Below are positions 51,518 to 59,938 of a stretch of DNA of 64,000 bases, one piece after another. Source of the stretch: CAZCVI01 sp964502145 (GTDB lineage Bacteria; Acidobacteriota; Aminicenantia; UBA2199); assembly GCA_964502145.1 (NCBI GenBank), contig CAZCVI010000016.1, forward strand, positions 36,253 to 100,252, written 5' to 3'. The first letter of the stretch is position 1. The number at the start of each line of letters is the position of its first letter. A program made the position numbers and the translations under genes. A model generated the notes under the pieces. That model was not told where the DNA came from. It ran no database searches and worked only from the letters and a program-made list of their open reading frames with translations.

Positions 51518-52462
51518 CTACTGTTCTTCGCCGCAATAGAGGCATTTGGGGGTTTTTCTGGGCATGGTTTTGCGGCAATTCCAGCAGACATAATCGGTGC
51601 GCACGGAACGGGCTTCGAGGCGGCGCTTAATATTGGTGAGGTCTTCGCCGGATTCCTGTCTCTTCTGCCCGATCTGGCTGAGATCAGCGAGAACTGCCTT
51701 GACATTTTTATAACGGTTTTTAATATCGGGTTCCAGGGTTTTTGAAATGATGACATTCAATTCGGCTGAAATAGCGGGTTCTTTTTTGATCAATGGCAAA
51801 TAATCGGAGGACTTGGCTTTCTTGTATATCTCCATGGGATTGGCCATCACAATGGGCGGCAAACCGGAAACCATCTCATAGAAAAGACACCCAGCAGAAT
51901 AAATATCGGAAGCCAATACGGCCTTACCCTCAAATTGCTCGGGCGCCATATACGGAGGGGAACCAATTTTGGTGGTGGCATACTGCTTGTCATTTAAAAG
52001 GGTAGAGGTACCAAAATCAGTGATCTTGATAATATCTTCTTCATTGATTAAAATATTGGAAGGCCGAATGTCGCGATGAATGACTTTATGCTCGTGGGCA
52101 AATTCAAGCGCACTCAATAACTGCCGGAAATAATTCATGGCAACGGGAATATCCAATTTGTCTTTTTCATCCAATATCTTTTCCAGATCGGTGCCCTTGA
52201 TATACTCCATGACCATTAATATGGTCTGATCAACCACATCAACGGTAAGTAACTTGACTATATTGGGATGATCCAACAGCTTGGTTTGAAGGATGCATTC
52301 TTGCAGGGATTTTTCATTCTGTATGCCGAGGCGATGGGGCACTTTAATGGCCCGCAATGTTCTGAGCATGGTATCCTCGGCGAGATAAACGGTACCAAAA
52401 CCACCGCTACCCAGCTTTTTGATTATCTTGTATTTACCAACCTGACCTTTTATATCAATCAT
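51518..52462 (-). CDS. Serine/threonine protein kinase with C-terminal zinc ribbon
   Basis: A 314-aa Hanks-type kinase: Gly-loop LGSGGFGTVYLAED (17-30), Lys in RAIKVPH (about 41), catalytic loop HRDIRPSN, where Ile-Arg replaces the usual Leu-Lys, DFGTS and APEQ. Instead of a transmembrane segment and sensor, the C-terminus is a short zinc ribbon (CWNC and CLYC, about 288-310), so it is probably soluble. It begins 3 nt after rsmE and is the last gene of the chaperone operon, so it is likely co-expressed with the heat-shock machinery. Substrates are unknown. The Arg in place of the catalytic-loop Lys is a notable but tolerated variation. Confidence 0.88.
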   Translation of the reverse strand: MIDIKGQVGKYKIIKKLGSGGFGTVYLAEDTMLRTLRAIKVPHRLGIQNEKSLQECILQTKLLDHPNIVKLLTVDVVDQTILMVMEYIKGTDLEKILDEKDKLDIPVAMNYFRQLLSALEFAHEHKVIHRDIRPSNILINEEDIIKITDFGTSTLLNDKQYATTKIGSPPYMAPEQFEGKAVLASDIYSAGCLFYEMVSGLPPIVMANPMEIYKKAKSSDYLPLIKKEPAISAELNVIISKTLEPDIKNRYKNVKAVLADLSQIGQKRQESGEDLTNIKRRLEARSVRTDYVCWNCRKTMPRKTPKCLYCGEEQ

Positions 52463-52465
52463 GGG

Positions 52466-53197
52466 TTATCCGCGATACGGGTGCTGCACTGCGGCAGCCT
52501 TTAAAATGGCGGCAATAGAAATAGCGGCAGTTTCAGATTTTAACACGGAATCATTGATATTATACGGCAAAAAACGACTATTTACAATTTGCTGACGCTC
52601 CTCCGGGGTAAAATCACCGGGAGGACCAATGATCACAATGACCGGAAACTGCCACGAAACAGAACTGGAAGTCGCACCGGCGATGTCTAACAATATCCGG
52701 GTGCTATCCACGCCAGCGGAACAAAGAAGTTCGGGAATGGTGACGGGAGGAAAAATATCAGTGCTCCAGAGTCTCTTGTTTACTTTTAAAGATTGCTGGG
52801 CTATTTTTTGCCACTTCTTTAAACGACTGGAATTGTACTTCTCATCGGTGCGGGCGAAAATCAAGGGGCGGATTTCATCGACACCTAACTCGGTGAGTTT
52901 TTCAATCAGAAATCCCATGGGCCGTTGTTTTAACAAGGACGGGGCAATCGTGATGTGAACGGGTGGTTTTTCTGTTCTTAACTCATTGTTTATATCGACG
53001 AGGGCCTCCCGTGCTTTTAGGGCACGGATGACACCGTAAAACAGGGAACCAACACCATCGATCATTTCAACGGTATCCCCGATTTGGGCGCGATTGACAT
53101 TTTTTAAATGATGGTATTCGTCACCGCTAATGGAAAGCGTGCGCCCAATGGCAGACGTTTCGGTGAAAGGCTCAATGAGAAAGCGTCTAATGTTCAT
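52466..53197 (-). CDS. rsmE: 16S rRNA (uracil1498-N3)-methyltransferase RsmE
   Basis: A 243-aa SPOUT methyltransferase. The N-terminal PUA-like part contains ISGDEYHHLKNVNRAQIGD, the usual RsmE start (HHL-x-VLR-like). The C-terminal knot has VIIGPPGDFTPEERQ where most members read GPEGGF, and then LKSETAAISIAAILK, the expected LG/SxxILRTETA-like end. It methylates N3 of U1498 of 16S rRNA using SAM. The start codon overlaps the dnaJ end by 11 nt; dnaJ-rsmE adjacency is common in bacteria. Confidence 0.92.
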   Translation of the reverse strand: MNIRRFLIEPFTETSAIGRTLSISGDEYHHLKNVNRAQIGDTVEMIDGVGSLFYGVIRALKAREALVDINNELRTEKPPVHITIAPSLLKQRPMGFLIEKLTELGVDEIRPLIFARTDEKYNSSRLKKWQKIAQQSLKVNKRLWSTDIFPPVTIPELLCSAGVDSTRILLDIAGATSSSVSWQFPVIVIIGPPGDFTPEERQQIVNSRFLPYNINDSVLKSETAAISIAAILKAAAVQHPYRG

Positions 53198-54269
53198 CAG
53201 CGGTTTTTTCCAGCTCCAGGTCCCGTAACTGTCGAAACAACTCTTTTTCTTGCTTGGATAAACGGGTGGGGGTCACGACGTTCAAAATAACCAATAGGTC
53301 ACCCCTACCCCAGGCATTCACTTGTTTGAAACCTTTACCTTTGATGCGGGTGATTTTCCCGGTTTGGGATTCGGGATGAATTTTTATTTTTTCGGGACCA
53401 CTAAAGGTCTGGATTTTAACATCGTCGCCTAAAGCAGCCTGGGCGAAAGTAATATCGAGTTTATAGATCAAATCGTTTTCTTCGCGTTTGAAGCGGTTGT
53501 CTTCCTCCACATGCAGAATCACATAGAGGTCACCGGCTCTGCCGCCAGCATAACCACCTTCACCTTCGCCGTTAACACGCAAGCGATTGCCATTATCGAC
53601 ACCGGGAGGAATGGTGACTTTGAGCTTGTGGGTTTCGGGTAAACGGCCTTTGCCACTGCATTTTTTACAAGGATGACGAATGATTTGGCCAATACCGTTA
53701 CAAACAGGACAGGTGGTGGCCACGGAAAAGAAACCCTGGTTCCGGCGCACCTTTCCGGCACCGCCGCATTGATGGCAGGATTCAGGAGCATAACCGGGCT
53801 CACTACCACTGCCATCACAGATGGGGCAACTGTTTAGTCGTTCGACATCGAGTTCTTTTTCGATGCCATTAAAAGCATCTTCCAGGGTGAGACTGACTTC
53901 CATGCCAATGTCGCGGCCTTTCCTGGCACCGGAACGACCACCACCACGACCGCCAAAACCAAAAAGATTTCCCAAGATATCTTCAAAATCGGAAAAAACT
54001 CCTTCAGAAAAAAAGGATGCATCGCCAAAACCTCGGCCACTGGCTTTTAAGCCGTCAAATCCATATTGATCGTATATTTTTTTCTTTTGTTCATCAGCTA
54101 AGACCGAGTACGCTTCCGAGGCTTCTTTAAATTTATCTTCAGCCTCGGCATTGCCCTGGTTCCTATCTGGATGATATTGTAGGGCCAGTTTTCGGTACGC
54201 TTTTTTTATTTCATTGGGGTCGGTATTGCGGGTAACCCCAAGGACTTCATAGTAATCTCGTTTTGCCAT
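53187..54269 (-). CDS. dnaJ: Chaperone DnaJ (class A J-protein)
   Basis: A 360-aa protein: J-domain with the HPD motif (YHPDRNQ, about residues 32-38), a Gly/Phe-rich linker (LFGFGGRGGGRSG), four CxxCxGxG zinc repeats (CPICDGSG, CHQCGGAG, CPVCNGIG, CKKCSGKG) and the C-terminal substrate-binding domains. It delivers unfolded clients to DnaK and stimulates its ATPase. It starts 4 nt after dnaK and overlaps rsmE, so it sits in the middle of a tightly packed operon. Confidence 0.96.
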   Translation of the reverse strand: MAKRDYYEVLGVTRNTDPNEIKKAYRKLALQYHPDRNQGNAEAEDKFKEASEAYSVLADEQKKKIYDQYGFDGLKASGRGFGDASFFSEGVFSDFEDILGNLFGFGGRGGGRSGARKGRDIGMEVSLTLEDAFNGIEKELDVERLNSCPICDGSGSEPGYAPESCHQCGGAGKVRRNQGFFSVATTCPVCNGIGQIIRHPCKKCSGKGRLPETHKLKVTIPPGVDNGNRLRVNGEGEGGYAGGRAGDLYVILHVEEDNRFKREENDLIYKLDITFAQAALGDDVKIQTFSGPEKIKIHPESQTGKITRIKGKGFKQVNAWGRGDLLVILNVVTPTRLSKQEKELFRQLRDLELEKTADEH

Positions 54270-54273
54270 CCTG

Positions 54274-56088
54274 TTACTCCTCGAATTCGGATATTAGAAT
54301 ATGATTGATTTTTTCGCGATGGATTTGTATTTTGGTCCACACGCTTTCCAGACCTTCGATGTCATCGCTGGTCAGGGCTTTATCGCAACGATTAATAAGA
54401 TTTTTTATTTCGCTTTTCTCTTTAGAAGAAATTTTTTGATCGTGACGACCCAGATAAAATTTAATAGTATCAAGACCCTCACGAACTTGAAATTTGAGTT
54501 TATTCAAGTGGATTTTCTGTTTATCAAGTTCGCGGTATTCCCGTGCTTCTTGGACCCGTTTTTGGATTTCTTCGGGGGAGAGGCCACTGGCAGGTTGTAT
54601 TTTCATGCTTTGCACCAGCCCGGTTTTAACATCCTTGGCAGAGACCCTGACTATGCCATTGGAATCGATTTCAAAAGTGACATCGATCTGTGGAATACCC
54701 TGGGGCGCCATGGGAATCCCGATGAGGTTAAAGTAACCGAGGGATTTGTTTTTGGAGGCTATTTCGCGTTCTCCTTGCAAAACATGGATTTTTACGGTTT
54801 GCTGGTTATCGGAAATAGTGGTGAACCGCATGCTTTTTTTAATAGGAATGGTAGAGTTGGACTCAATCACCTTGGTAAAGCGGTCACCCTTGGTTTCAAC
54901 GCCCAGGCTGAGGGAGGTGACGTCCAAAAGCAGGATGTCTTTCACTTTTCCCTTCATAAATTCGGCTTGCATGGCTGCACCTTGGGCCACGACCTCTTCG
55001 GGGTTGAGATCAATATACGGTTCTTTATTAAAAAACTCTTTCAGCCGGCTATAAATGGTGGGCATACGACTTTGCCCGCCGACCAAGATGACTTTTTCAA
55101 TGTCCTTGGGAGTGATATGAACTTCATCCAAGGATTTACGGATCAATTGAATGGTATTATCGACCAGTTCCCAGGTATCGTGTTCGAGTTGAACGCGGGT
55201 CAATTTTTTTTGAAAATGGTAGGTTTCGCCATTTTCCATACGATAGAGATATGGGATAGTGACCTCGGTTTCCTCATTAAAGGAGAGTTCGATTTTGGCT
55301 TTTTCGGCGACTTGGATGATGCGTTGGAAGGTGTTTTTATCGCCGAAGATATCAATCTCGATATCTTTTCGAATTTCTTCAAGAATCCATTCAATCACTT
55401 TTTCATCGAAATCACCGCCGCCTAAAAAGGTATCGCCGGTAGTGGAGATGACTTTATAAATATCGTCTTTTACCTCGACAATAGAGATATCAAACGTTCC
55501 GCCACCAAGATCATATACGGCATATAATCCGTCCTGGGTAATTTTCTTCTTATAGGCAATCAAAGCAGCGGTGGGTTCATTAATAATACGAATGACATTC
55601 AGCCCGGCGATTTCCCCGGCGATTTTAGTGGCCTGCCGTTGGGCGTCATTAAAAAAAGCGGGCACAGTGATGATGGTATCGCCAATCTCATCGCCGAGGT
55701 AATCCTCAGCAATCTGTTTCAAGTAGCCTAACAGCATGGCGGAGATTTCTTCGGGGGAGAAGCTTTCTTCTCCCAATTGCACTTTGGTGTCGCCATTGTT
55801 GGCTTCTAAAACACGGTAACCCACGCGTTGCTGAATAGCACGGACCTCGTCGGAATCGTATTTCCTACCAATTAGCCGTTTCACGGCCCAGATAGTATTC
55901 TCGTTATTGGTGATGAATTGCCGTTTGGCTATATTACCGAAAATACGCTTCTTATCCCGGGTCAACGCAATAATAGATGGAATCACCCTGGAACCCTCGG
56001 GGTTTGGAATGATTAATGCGGTGGGCCCCTCGACGTAACTGATACAACAGTTGGTGGTACCCAGGTCTATTCCAATGTCTTTCGCCAT
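54274..56088 (-). CDS. dnaK: Chaperone DnaK (Hsp70)
   Basis: A 604-aa Hsp70. N-terminal phosphate-binding motif IGIDLGTTNCCISY, second motif AVYDLGGGTFDIS, adenosine motif VILVGGQSRMP, and the linker LLLDVTSLSLG, with substrate domain and helical lid after it. It is slightly shorter than E. coli DnaK and ends HILISEFEE, lacking the long acidic EEVD-like tail. ATP-dependent folding chaperone of the cytosol working with the adjacent DnaJ and GrpE. Confidence 0.96.
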   Translation of the reverse strand: MAKDIGIDLGTTNCCISYVEGPTALIIPNPEGSRVIPSIIALTRDKKRIFGNIAKRQFITNNENTIWAVKRLIGRKYDSDEVRAIQQRVGYRVLEANNGDTKVQLGEESFSPEEISAMLLGYLKQIAEDYLGDEIGDTIITVPAFFNDAQRQATKIAGEIAGLNVIRIINEPTAALIAYKKKITQDGLYAVYDLGGGTFDISIVEVKDDIYKVISTTGDTFLGGGDFDEKVIEWILEEIRKDIEIDIFGDKNTFQRIIQVAEKAKIELSFNEETEVTIPYLYRMENGETYHFQKKLTRVQLEHDTWELVDNTIQLIRKSLDEVHITPKDIEKVILVGGQSRMPTIYSRLKEFFNKEPYIDLNPEEVVAQGAAMQAEFMKGKVKDILLLDVTSLSLGVETKGDRFTKVIESNSTIPIKKSMRFTTISDNQQTVKIHVLQGEREIASKNKSLGYFNLIGIPMAPQGIPQIDVTFEIDSNGIVRVSAKDVKTGLVQSMKIQPASGLSPEEIQKRVQEAREYRELDKQKIHLNKLKFQVREGLDTIKFYLGRHDQKISSKEKSEIKNLINRCDKALTSDDIEGLESVWTKIQIHREKINHILISEFEE

Positions 56089-56178
56089 CTTTCTGTTCTC
56101 TCCTTAATGATTACATTTTATGTTCAATGTTATGCTCATTTTTTGATTGGTAATTTTTATTTCTCACTATGATCTATT

Positions 56179-56883
56179 TTAGGCGTCGGCCTCTTCTTCA
56201 AGGGCAGCGTCGGATTTGACGGGTTTCTCTTTTTCCTTGGGGATGACCACTTTGACCAGGGAGGGTTTGAGTAGTTTCCCCTGGTAAATAAAGCCTTTTT
56301 GGTATACTTCGGTGACAGTGGGCTCGCTAACGGTCTCGGATTCATCCTTGGACAGTGCCTGATGAAGGTTGGGATCAAAAGGTTTGTTCAGGGCGACGAT
56401 TTCAATGACATTGTATTTTTTCAGGAGATCGTTGAATTGTTTGAATATCATTTCCACACCGCTGACAATGGATTTTTCATCTTCATCAATGAGGAGGGTT
56501 AACACGCTTTCTTTCTTTTCAGCGGGGGTTTTGGCTTTGAGGGCGCGGTCGAGGTTATCGTAGACCTGGAGCAGGTCGAGAAGGAATTCGCTGAGGACGT
56601 ATTTCTGGTATTCTTCCTTTTCTTTTTTAACACGTTTCCTGAAATTGTCGATTTCCGCCATGTTCCGCAAGTATTTGTCTTTGAATTCGTCTCTTTCGTT
56701 ACTCAGAGCCTCTATATTTTTTTCCATTTCTTCTACTTGGTGTTGAAGTTTCTTCGCGGCGACTTTTTCCTTTTTTTTATGAGAGTCTTTGTGTGAAGCG
56801 GAATCCTTGTCTTTACTATCATGGTCATCGGGTTCTTCGTCCGGGACATAGCTTATTTCGACTGTATCTTGTTGATCGGTCAT
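56179..56883 (-). CDS. grpE: Nucleotide-exchange factor GrpE
   Basis: A 234-aa protein. Lys/Glu-rich N-terminus, long coiled coil (about 45-110; RDEFKDKYLRNMAEIDNFRKRVKKE is the family hallmark), then the beta domain (NPLHQALS-type reading DPNLHQALS, GFIYQGKLLKPSLVKV). Releases ADP from DnaK. The ATG at 56883 has GGAGG 8 nt upstream and overlaps the stop of the hrcA remnant (ATGA). Confidence 0.94.
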   Translation of the reverse strand: MTDQQDTVEISYVPDEEPDDHDSKDKDSASHKDSHKKKEKVAAKKLQHQVEEMEKNIEALSNERDEFKDKYLRNMAEIDNFRKRVKKEKEEYQKYVLSEFLLDLLQVYDNLDRALKAKTPAEKKESVLTLLIDEDEKSIVSGVEMIFKQFNDLLKKYNVIEIVALNKPFDPNLHQALSKDESETVSEPTVTEVYQKGFIYQGKLLKPSLVKVVIPKEKEKPVKSDAALEEEADA

Positions 56884-57135
56884 GATTTATACCTCCATTG
56901 GTTTTTTAAGATGTCATTTTCTTCCAGGATTTCCAGTAGTTTTTTTATTTTGCAGCGCTGAACTAGATCGGTAGCCAGGTTATCAAGGGTTCCTTTAAAG
57001 AAAAATGCAGTGGTCATTAAATCCTCATATGCCCATAATAGGGGCCAATTGTTTTGAACTGATGGGTTTATGGACAGAGATATAGAGTTCAATCAGGCGA
57101 ATCATAATCGAGGAATCTCTTTTGTTTAACCACAT
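56880..57135 (-). pseudogene. hrcA: Internally deleted hrcA remnant upstream of grpE
   Basis: Two short frames lie where hrcA normally precedes grpE. The first (ATG 57135, stop 57025, 36 aa) has a winged-helix start like HrcA: LNKRDSSIMIRLIELYIS then HKPISSKQLA, matching the HrcA pattern RILxxIVxxYIxTxEPVGSKxL. The second (57017-56880, 45 aa) matches the HrcA C-terminal stretch FxxGTxNLL...KIRxLLxLLEE, reading FFKGTLDNLA and KIKKLLEILEEND. The middle of the protein (about 250 residues) is gone and the frame is broken, so the repressor is not functional. No CIRCE operator is visible upstream. The family match is by eye and needs a profile search. Confidence 0.5.
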
Positions 57136-57145
57136 CTTAATTGAA

Positions 57146-57174
57146 ATTTTAATATAATACCTTTAAAATGTCAA
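57146..57174 (-). promoter_or_regulatory. Sigma70-type promoter of the chaperone operon
   Basis: On the minus strand TTGACA (57169-57174), 17-bp spacer, TAAAAT (57146-57151). The first start codon of the hrcA remnant is only about 11 nt beyond the -10. A consensus housekeeping promoter without CIRCE suggests constitutive rather than HrcA-controlled expression. Confidence 0.65.
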
Positions 57175-57470
57175 TGCTTTGGGGTATAGAGCAGTAATTA
57201 TCCTGGGAATTTTTTACCACTGACACCCTGGGTCAGATGCAATAGCCCCCCTATTAACTTACGTCTGAAAAAAAAGAAAAGGTTGCGGACGTTGCTATAG
57301 TGTTATAGCGGCGATAACTTCGGTTTGCAAGTAGAATTCTAGAATAATGCTATACCAGCAGTATTTTCTCAGGCTCCAAACGGTGCTATCAAAGGGTTGT
57401 GAACACGATGCCTAGGGTGATACTTCACGTCCCAAACCCAATGGCTCTGGTACTTATTCTACCTATCAGT
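57175..57470. other. Intergenic stretch without recognised features
   Basis: Between the chaperone promoter and the 3' end of the XRE regulator gene I see no gene, CIRCE operator or clear hairpin. Confidence 0.4.
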
Positions 57471-58034
57471 CTACTCATTATCTGGCTCATCATCTTCATC
57501 ATCATCCTCGTTGTTTTCAGATTTAAGGTTGGTTACCTGTGGTATTTGGATAAATTCTGCTTGAAGTTCCATGTACGTGGGTTCTGAGCTGGGACGAAAC
57601 ACGGGGATATAACTGAAATTCTCGTTTTGCTGCTGTTCCATATCATCAATAATGGCATGTTTATGTTCCAATTTGAACTTGATGAAATATTCCAGCATGT
57701 TAAACTTGATAATTTTTGAGCGCTGCATATACCAGAAAAGTTGTTCGACGGCATGTTCGCTATCGTTGGATTGAGCGATACCTGAATTATCAATGGGTAT
57801 CTTTCTAAGCAGGAAGGGCTTATCGCCAAAAAGCAGGTATAATGGATTCACACCCCATTCCTGGGTGATATAGTAGAAAAAGTGAAATCCAGGTGACTTT
57901 TTACCGGTTTCAATGGATTCCAACCTTTCCTGGGTAATATGTAACTTTTCGGCAAATTCCGACTTTTTCACTGCCAGGTGTTTCCTGACCATGGTTACAC
58001 GTTGCCCGAAATCAGTTAATAGAGCTTCGTTCAC
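57471..58034 (-). CDS. XRE-family helix-turn-helix regulator
   Basis: A 187-aa protein starting with GTG at 58034, with AAGGAG 7 nt upstream. The N-terminal 60 residues form a lambda-repressor-type HTH (VRKHLAVKKSEFAEKLHITQERLESIETGKKSP). The rest is an uncharacterised helical region (LFWYMQRSKIIKFNMLEYFIKFKLEHKH, a possible dimerisation segment) and a very acidic tail (NEDDDEDDEPDNE). Its target is unknown. It lies downstream of the peptidase gene and its leader carries an imperfect hairpin that could be an operator. Confidence 0.82.
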   Translation of the reverse strand: MNEALLTDFGQRVTMVRKHLAVKKSEFAEKLHITQERLESIETGKKSPGFHFFYYITQEWGVNPLYLLFGDKPFLLRKIPIDNSGIAQSNDSEHAVEQLFWYMQRSKIIKFNMLEYFIKFKLEHKHAIIDDMEQQQNENFSYIPVFRPSSEPTYMELQAEFIQIPQVTNLKSENNEDDDEDDEPDNE

Positions 58035-58052
58035 TTTAATTCTCCTTCTAAT

Positions 58053-58117
58053 GGCAAGGAAACACCCGACAGCGCAGATAAAATAATTTCTTACATCTGC
58101 CGGGTTGTCCTCTTGCC
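58053..58117 (-). promoter_or_regulatory. Imperfect hairpin in the XRE gene leader
   Basis: Arms 58053-58079 and 58094-58117 are near-inverse copies (GGCAAGGAAACACCCG against GGCAAGAGGACAACCCG). It could be an operator, a terminator of the upstream peptidase transcript without a T-run, or a decayed dispersed repeat. Confidence 0.35.
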
Positions 58118-58186
58118 GTGTAATTTATTTTTAATTTTCATATCGTTGTTATGAATCCAGTGAAGAGCTCTTCCTGCCTGAGAGAT

Positions 58187-59773
58187 TTACTTATCAATGG
58201 GAAAGGTGAGCTGCCCCTTCCAGGTAGGTGCTACCTGGGTACGATTTAATTCATCAATCAATAACACGACCATTTTAATGGTTTGTTGCATACCGTCCAG
58301 GGGCCAATCGGGATTGTATTCATCCTTCACAGTATGATAGATCGTTTTCCAGAAGCCGTTAAATAGTTTCTGACCGGAAGCGTCGTTTTCACCAGCACTG
58401 AGCCAGATAGCTGGGATATTAGCCCTGGCAAAGGAAAATTGATCGGAACGGTACATTAAGCCAAGGTTGGCTAAAGAGAAAGTAGAGTACTGGAGTCCCT
58501 CTTTGGCCAAGATACCTTTAAGGGTGTCTTCCAGGGTGGAAAAATGACCGCCTATGGCCATAAAGTCGACGCTTTTGCCCCACACGGGGGTGGATTCAAA
58601 ATTGATGTTGGCGATAATATCAGCGCGTTCCTGGGGGCTGAGACTCTCCACATAATACTTGGAACCTTTCAAACCGGCTTCCTCGGACTGACAGGCCAGG
58701 ATCACAATGGTATAGTTTAACTGGGCTTGAAATTCCTTGAGAATTTTAGCAGTTATAGTCATGGCAGTAACAGCGGAGGCATTATCAATGGCACCATTAA
58801 ATATGGTGTCTTCAAAGGAATTTGTAGCTTCACCTTTACCGAGATGATCGATGTGAGCGCTGAGCACGATTTTTTTGGTGGATTTACCGGGGATAATGGC
58901 AATAACATTGTTATTGACAGCAACCCGCTGGGTGCAGGTCCCCTTTAAGGCGATTTTCAAATCCAGGGGAATAGGTTTGAATTTGCGGTCCAGAGATTTG
59001 ATATATAATTCTTCGAGGTTAATCTTTTTTTCAGCCAGGGCTTTTCTTAACTGGCTTTCACGGATCCAACCCCGGAATTTGAGGGAGTTGGTCAGGTCGG
59101 ATTGGAGGTAGACCTCTTCGCCGCTCCAGGAATTTTTAACCACATCCCAATTGTACCCGGCAGATTCATCGGTATGAATGAGCAAAATACCGGCAGCACC
59201 ACGACGGGCAGCTTCTTCGACATGATAGGTCCAACGACCGTAAAAGGTAAGGGTCTTGCCCTCGAAAATATCGGGCAGAAACATGCCGGGATCATTGACA
59301 CGGGCGATGACTATCTTCCCTTTGACATCGCTATCCTTGTAATCATCCCAATTCCATAAGGCGGCTTTAATGCCGAATCCAACAAATACGGCATCGGATT
59401 CCAAGGAAAATTGTTCTTCTTCACCAACCCAGGACCCCACGACATCGGTGCGATATTTCATGGGCAGGTAACCGATATCGGTATCCAAACTCTTGATAGT
59501 AAAACAGTTCAAATTGAAGGGTTGGAAGTACTTCTGACCCGCACCGGGAAAAAAATCCAATAATTTGAAAAGACTCTGCATGTATAATTCGGCGATATTG
59601 CCACCAGTAGTGGCGGGACCTCGCCCTTCAAGCAAATCATGGGATAAAAACTCCATGACGCTTTGCATCTCAAATTTAGAGATAGAATTGAGGCGCTCCT
59701 GCAATGTTCCGGCGGTCAAGGCACCAGAAAAAAGCAAGCATACAACTAAAACGATGATTTTGATTCTATTCAT
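58187..59773 (-). CDS. M28-family zinc aminopeptidase with PA domain
   Basis: ATG 59773 is chosen (528 aa) because GAGGAG precedes it and a signal peptide follows immediately (MNRIKIIVLVVCLLFSGALTAG); the frame extends 40 codons further without support. A PA-domain insertion (about 150-260, ARRGAAGILLIHTDES) precedes the peptidase core. Metal and catalytic residues are visible as SAHIDHLG, GAIDNASA, SEEAGLKGS, NINFES and a C-terminal IYHT His. It should remove N-terminal residues from peptides in the periplasm or outside the cell. Its promoter is at 59792-59820. It could feed peptides or amino acids to carriers such as the POT transporter. Confidence 0.9.
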   Translation of the reverse strand: MNRIKIIVLVVCLLFSGALTAGTLQERLNSISKFEMQSVMEFLSHDLLEGRGPATTGGNIAELYMQSLFKLLDFFPGAGQKYFQPFNLNCFTIKSLDTDIGYLPMKYRTDVVGSWVGEEEQFSLESDAVFVGFGIKAALWNWDDYKDSDVKGKIVIARVNDPGMFLPDIFEGKTLTFYGRWTYHVEEAARRGAAGILLIHTDESAGYNWDVVKNSWSGEEVYLQSDLTNSLKFRGWIRESQLRKALAEKKINLEELYIKSLDRKFKPIPLDLKIALKGTCTQRVAVNNNVIAIIPGKSTKKIVLSAHIDHLGKGEATNSFEDTIFNGAIDNASAVTAMTITAKILKEFQAQLNYTIVILACQSEEAGLKGSKYYVESLSPQERADIIANINFESTPVWGKSVDFMAIGGHFSTLEDTLKGILAKEGLQYSTFSLANLGLMYRSDQFSFARANIPAIWLSAGENDASGQKLFNGFWKTIYHTVKDEYNPDWPLDGMQQTIKMVVLLIDELNRTQVAPTWKGQLTFPIDK

Positions 59774-59791
59774 TGTAAACTCCTCGGCAAT

Positions 59792-59820
59792 AATATGCCT
59801 TATTTTAAATGTATTGTCAA
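59792..59820 (-). promoter_or_regulatory. Promoter of the M28 peptidase gene
   Basis: Perfect TTGACA (59815-59820 on the minus strand), 17-bp spacer, CATATT (59792-59797); a better TATTAT lies 2 nt further with a 19-bp spacer. Confidence 0.5.
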
Positions 59821-59938
59821 TAGTATTTAATCTTATATTGCAGTAAATATAAAATGGGGTAAAAGACAACAATGGGTGTTTAAATAATAACACGGGTAAA
59901 AAAGGCTTTAAAAAGGTAAAATGGGACGGTCATCGGAT

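Noticed and set aside
54301..55425. A 374-codon open frame antisense to dnaK.
   Set aside because: It is the mirror of a highly conserved gene in the complementary frame, with no ribosome-binding site or recognisable domain; a shadow frame.
57175..57300. Search for a CIRCE operator upstream of the chaperone operon.
   Set aside because: No TTAGCACTC/GAGTGCTAA inverted pair is present in the upstream region.
58140..58195. A CTCTCAGGCAGG stretch on the minus strand resembling the 3' end of a glycine riboswitch aptamer.
   Set aside because: It lies immediately after the stop of the M28 peptidase gene; the 5' half of the aptamer would have to be inside the coding region and is not there.
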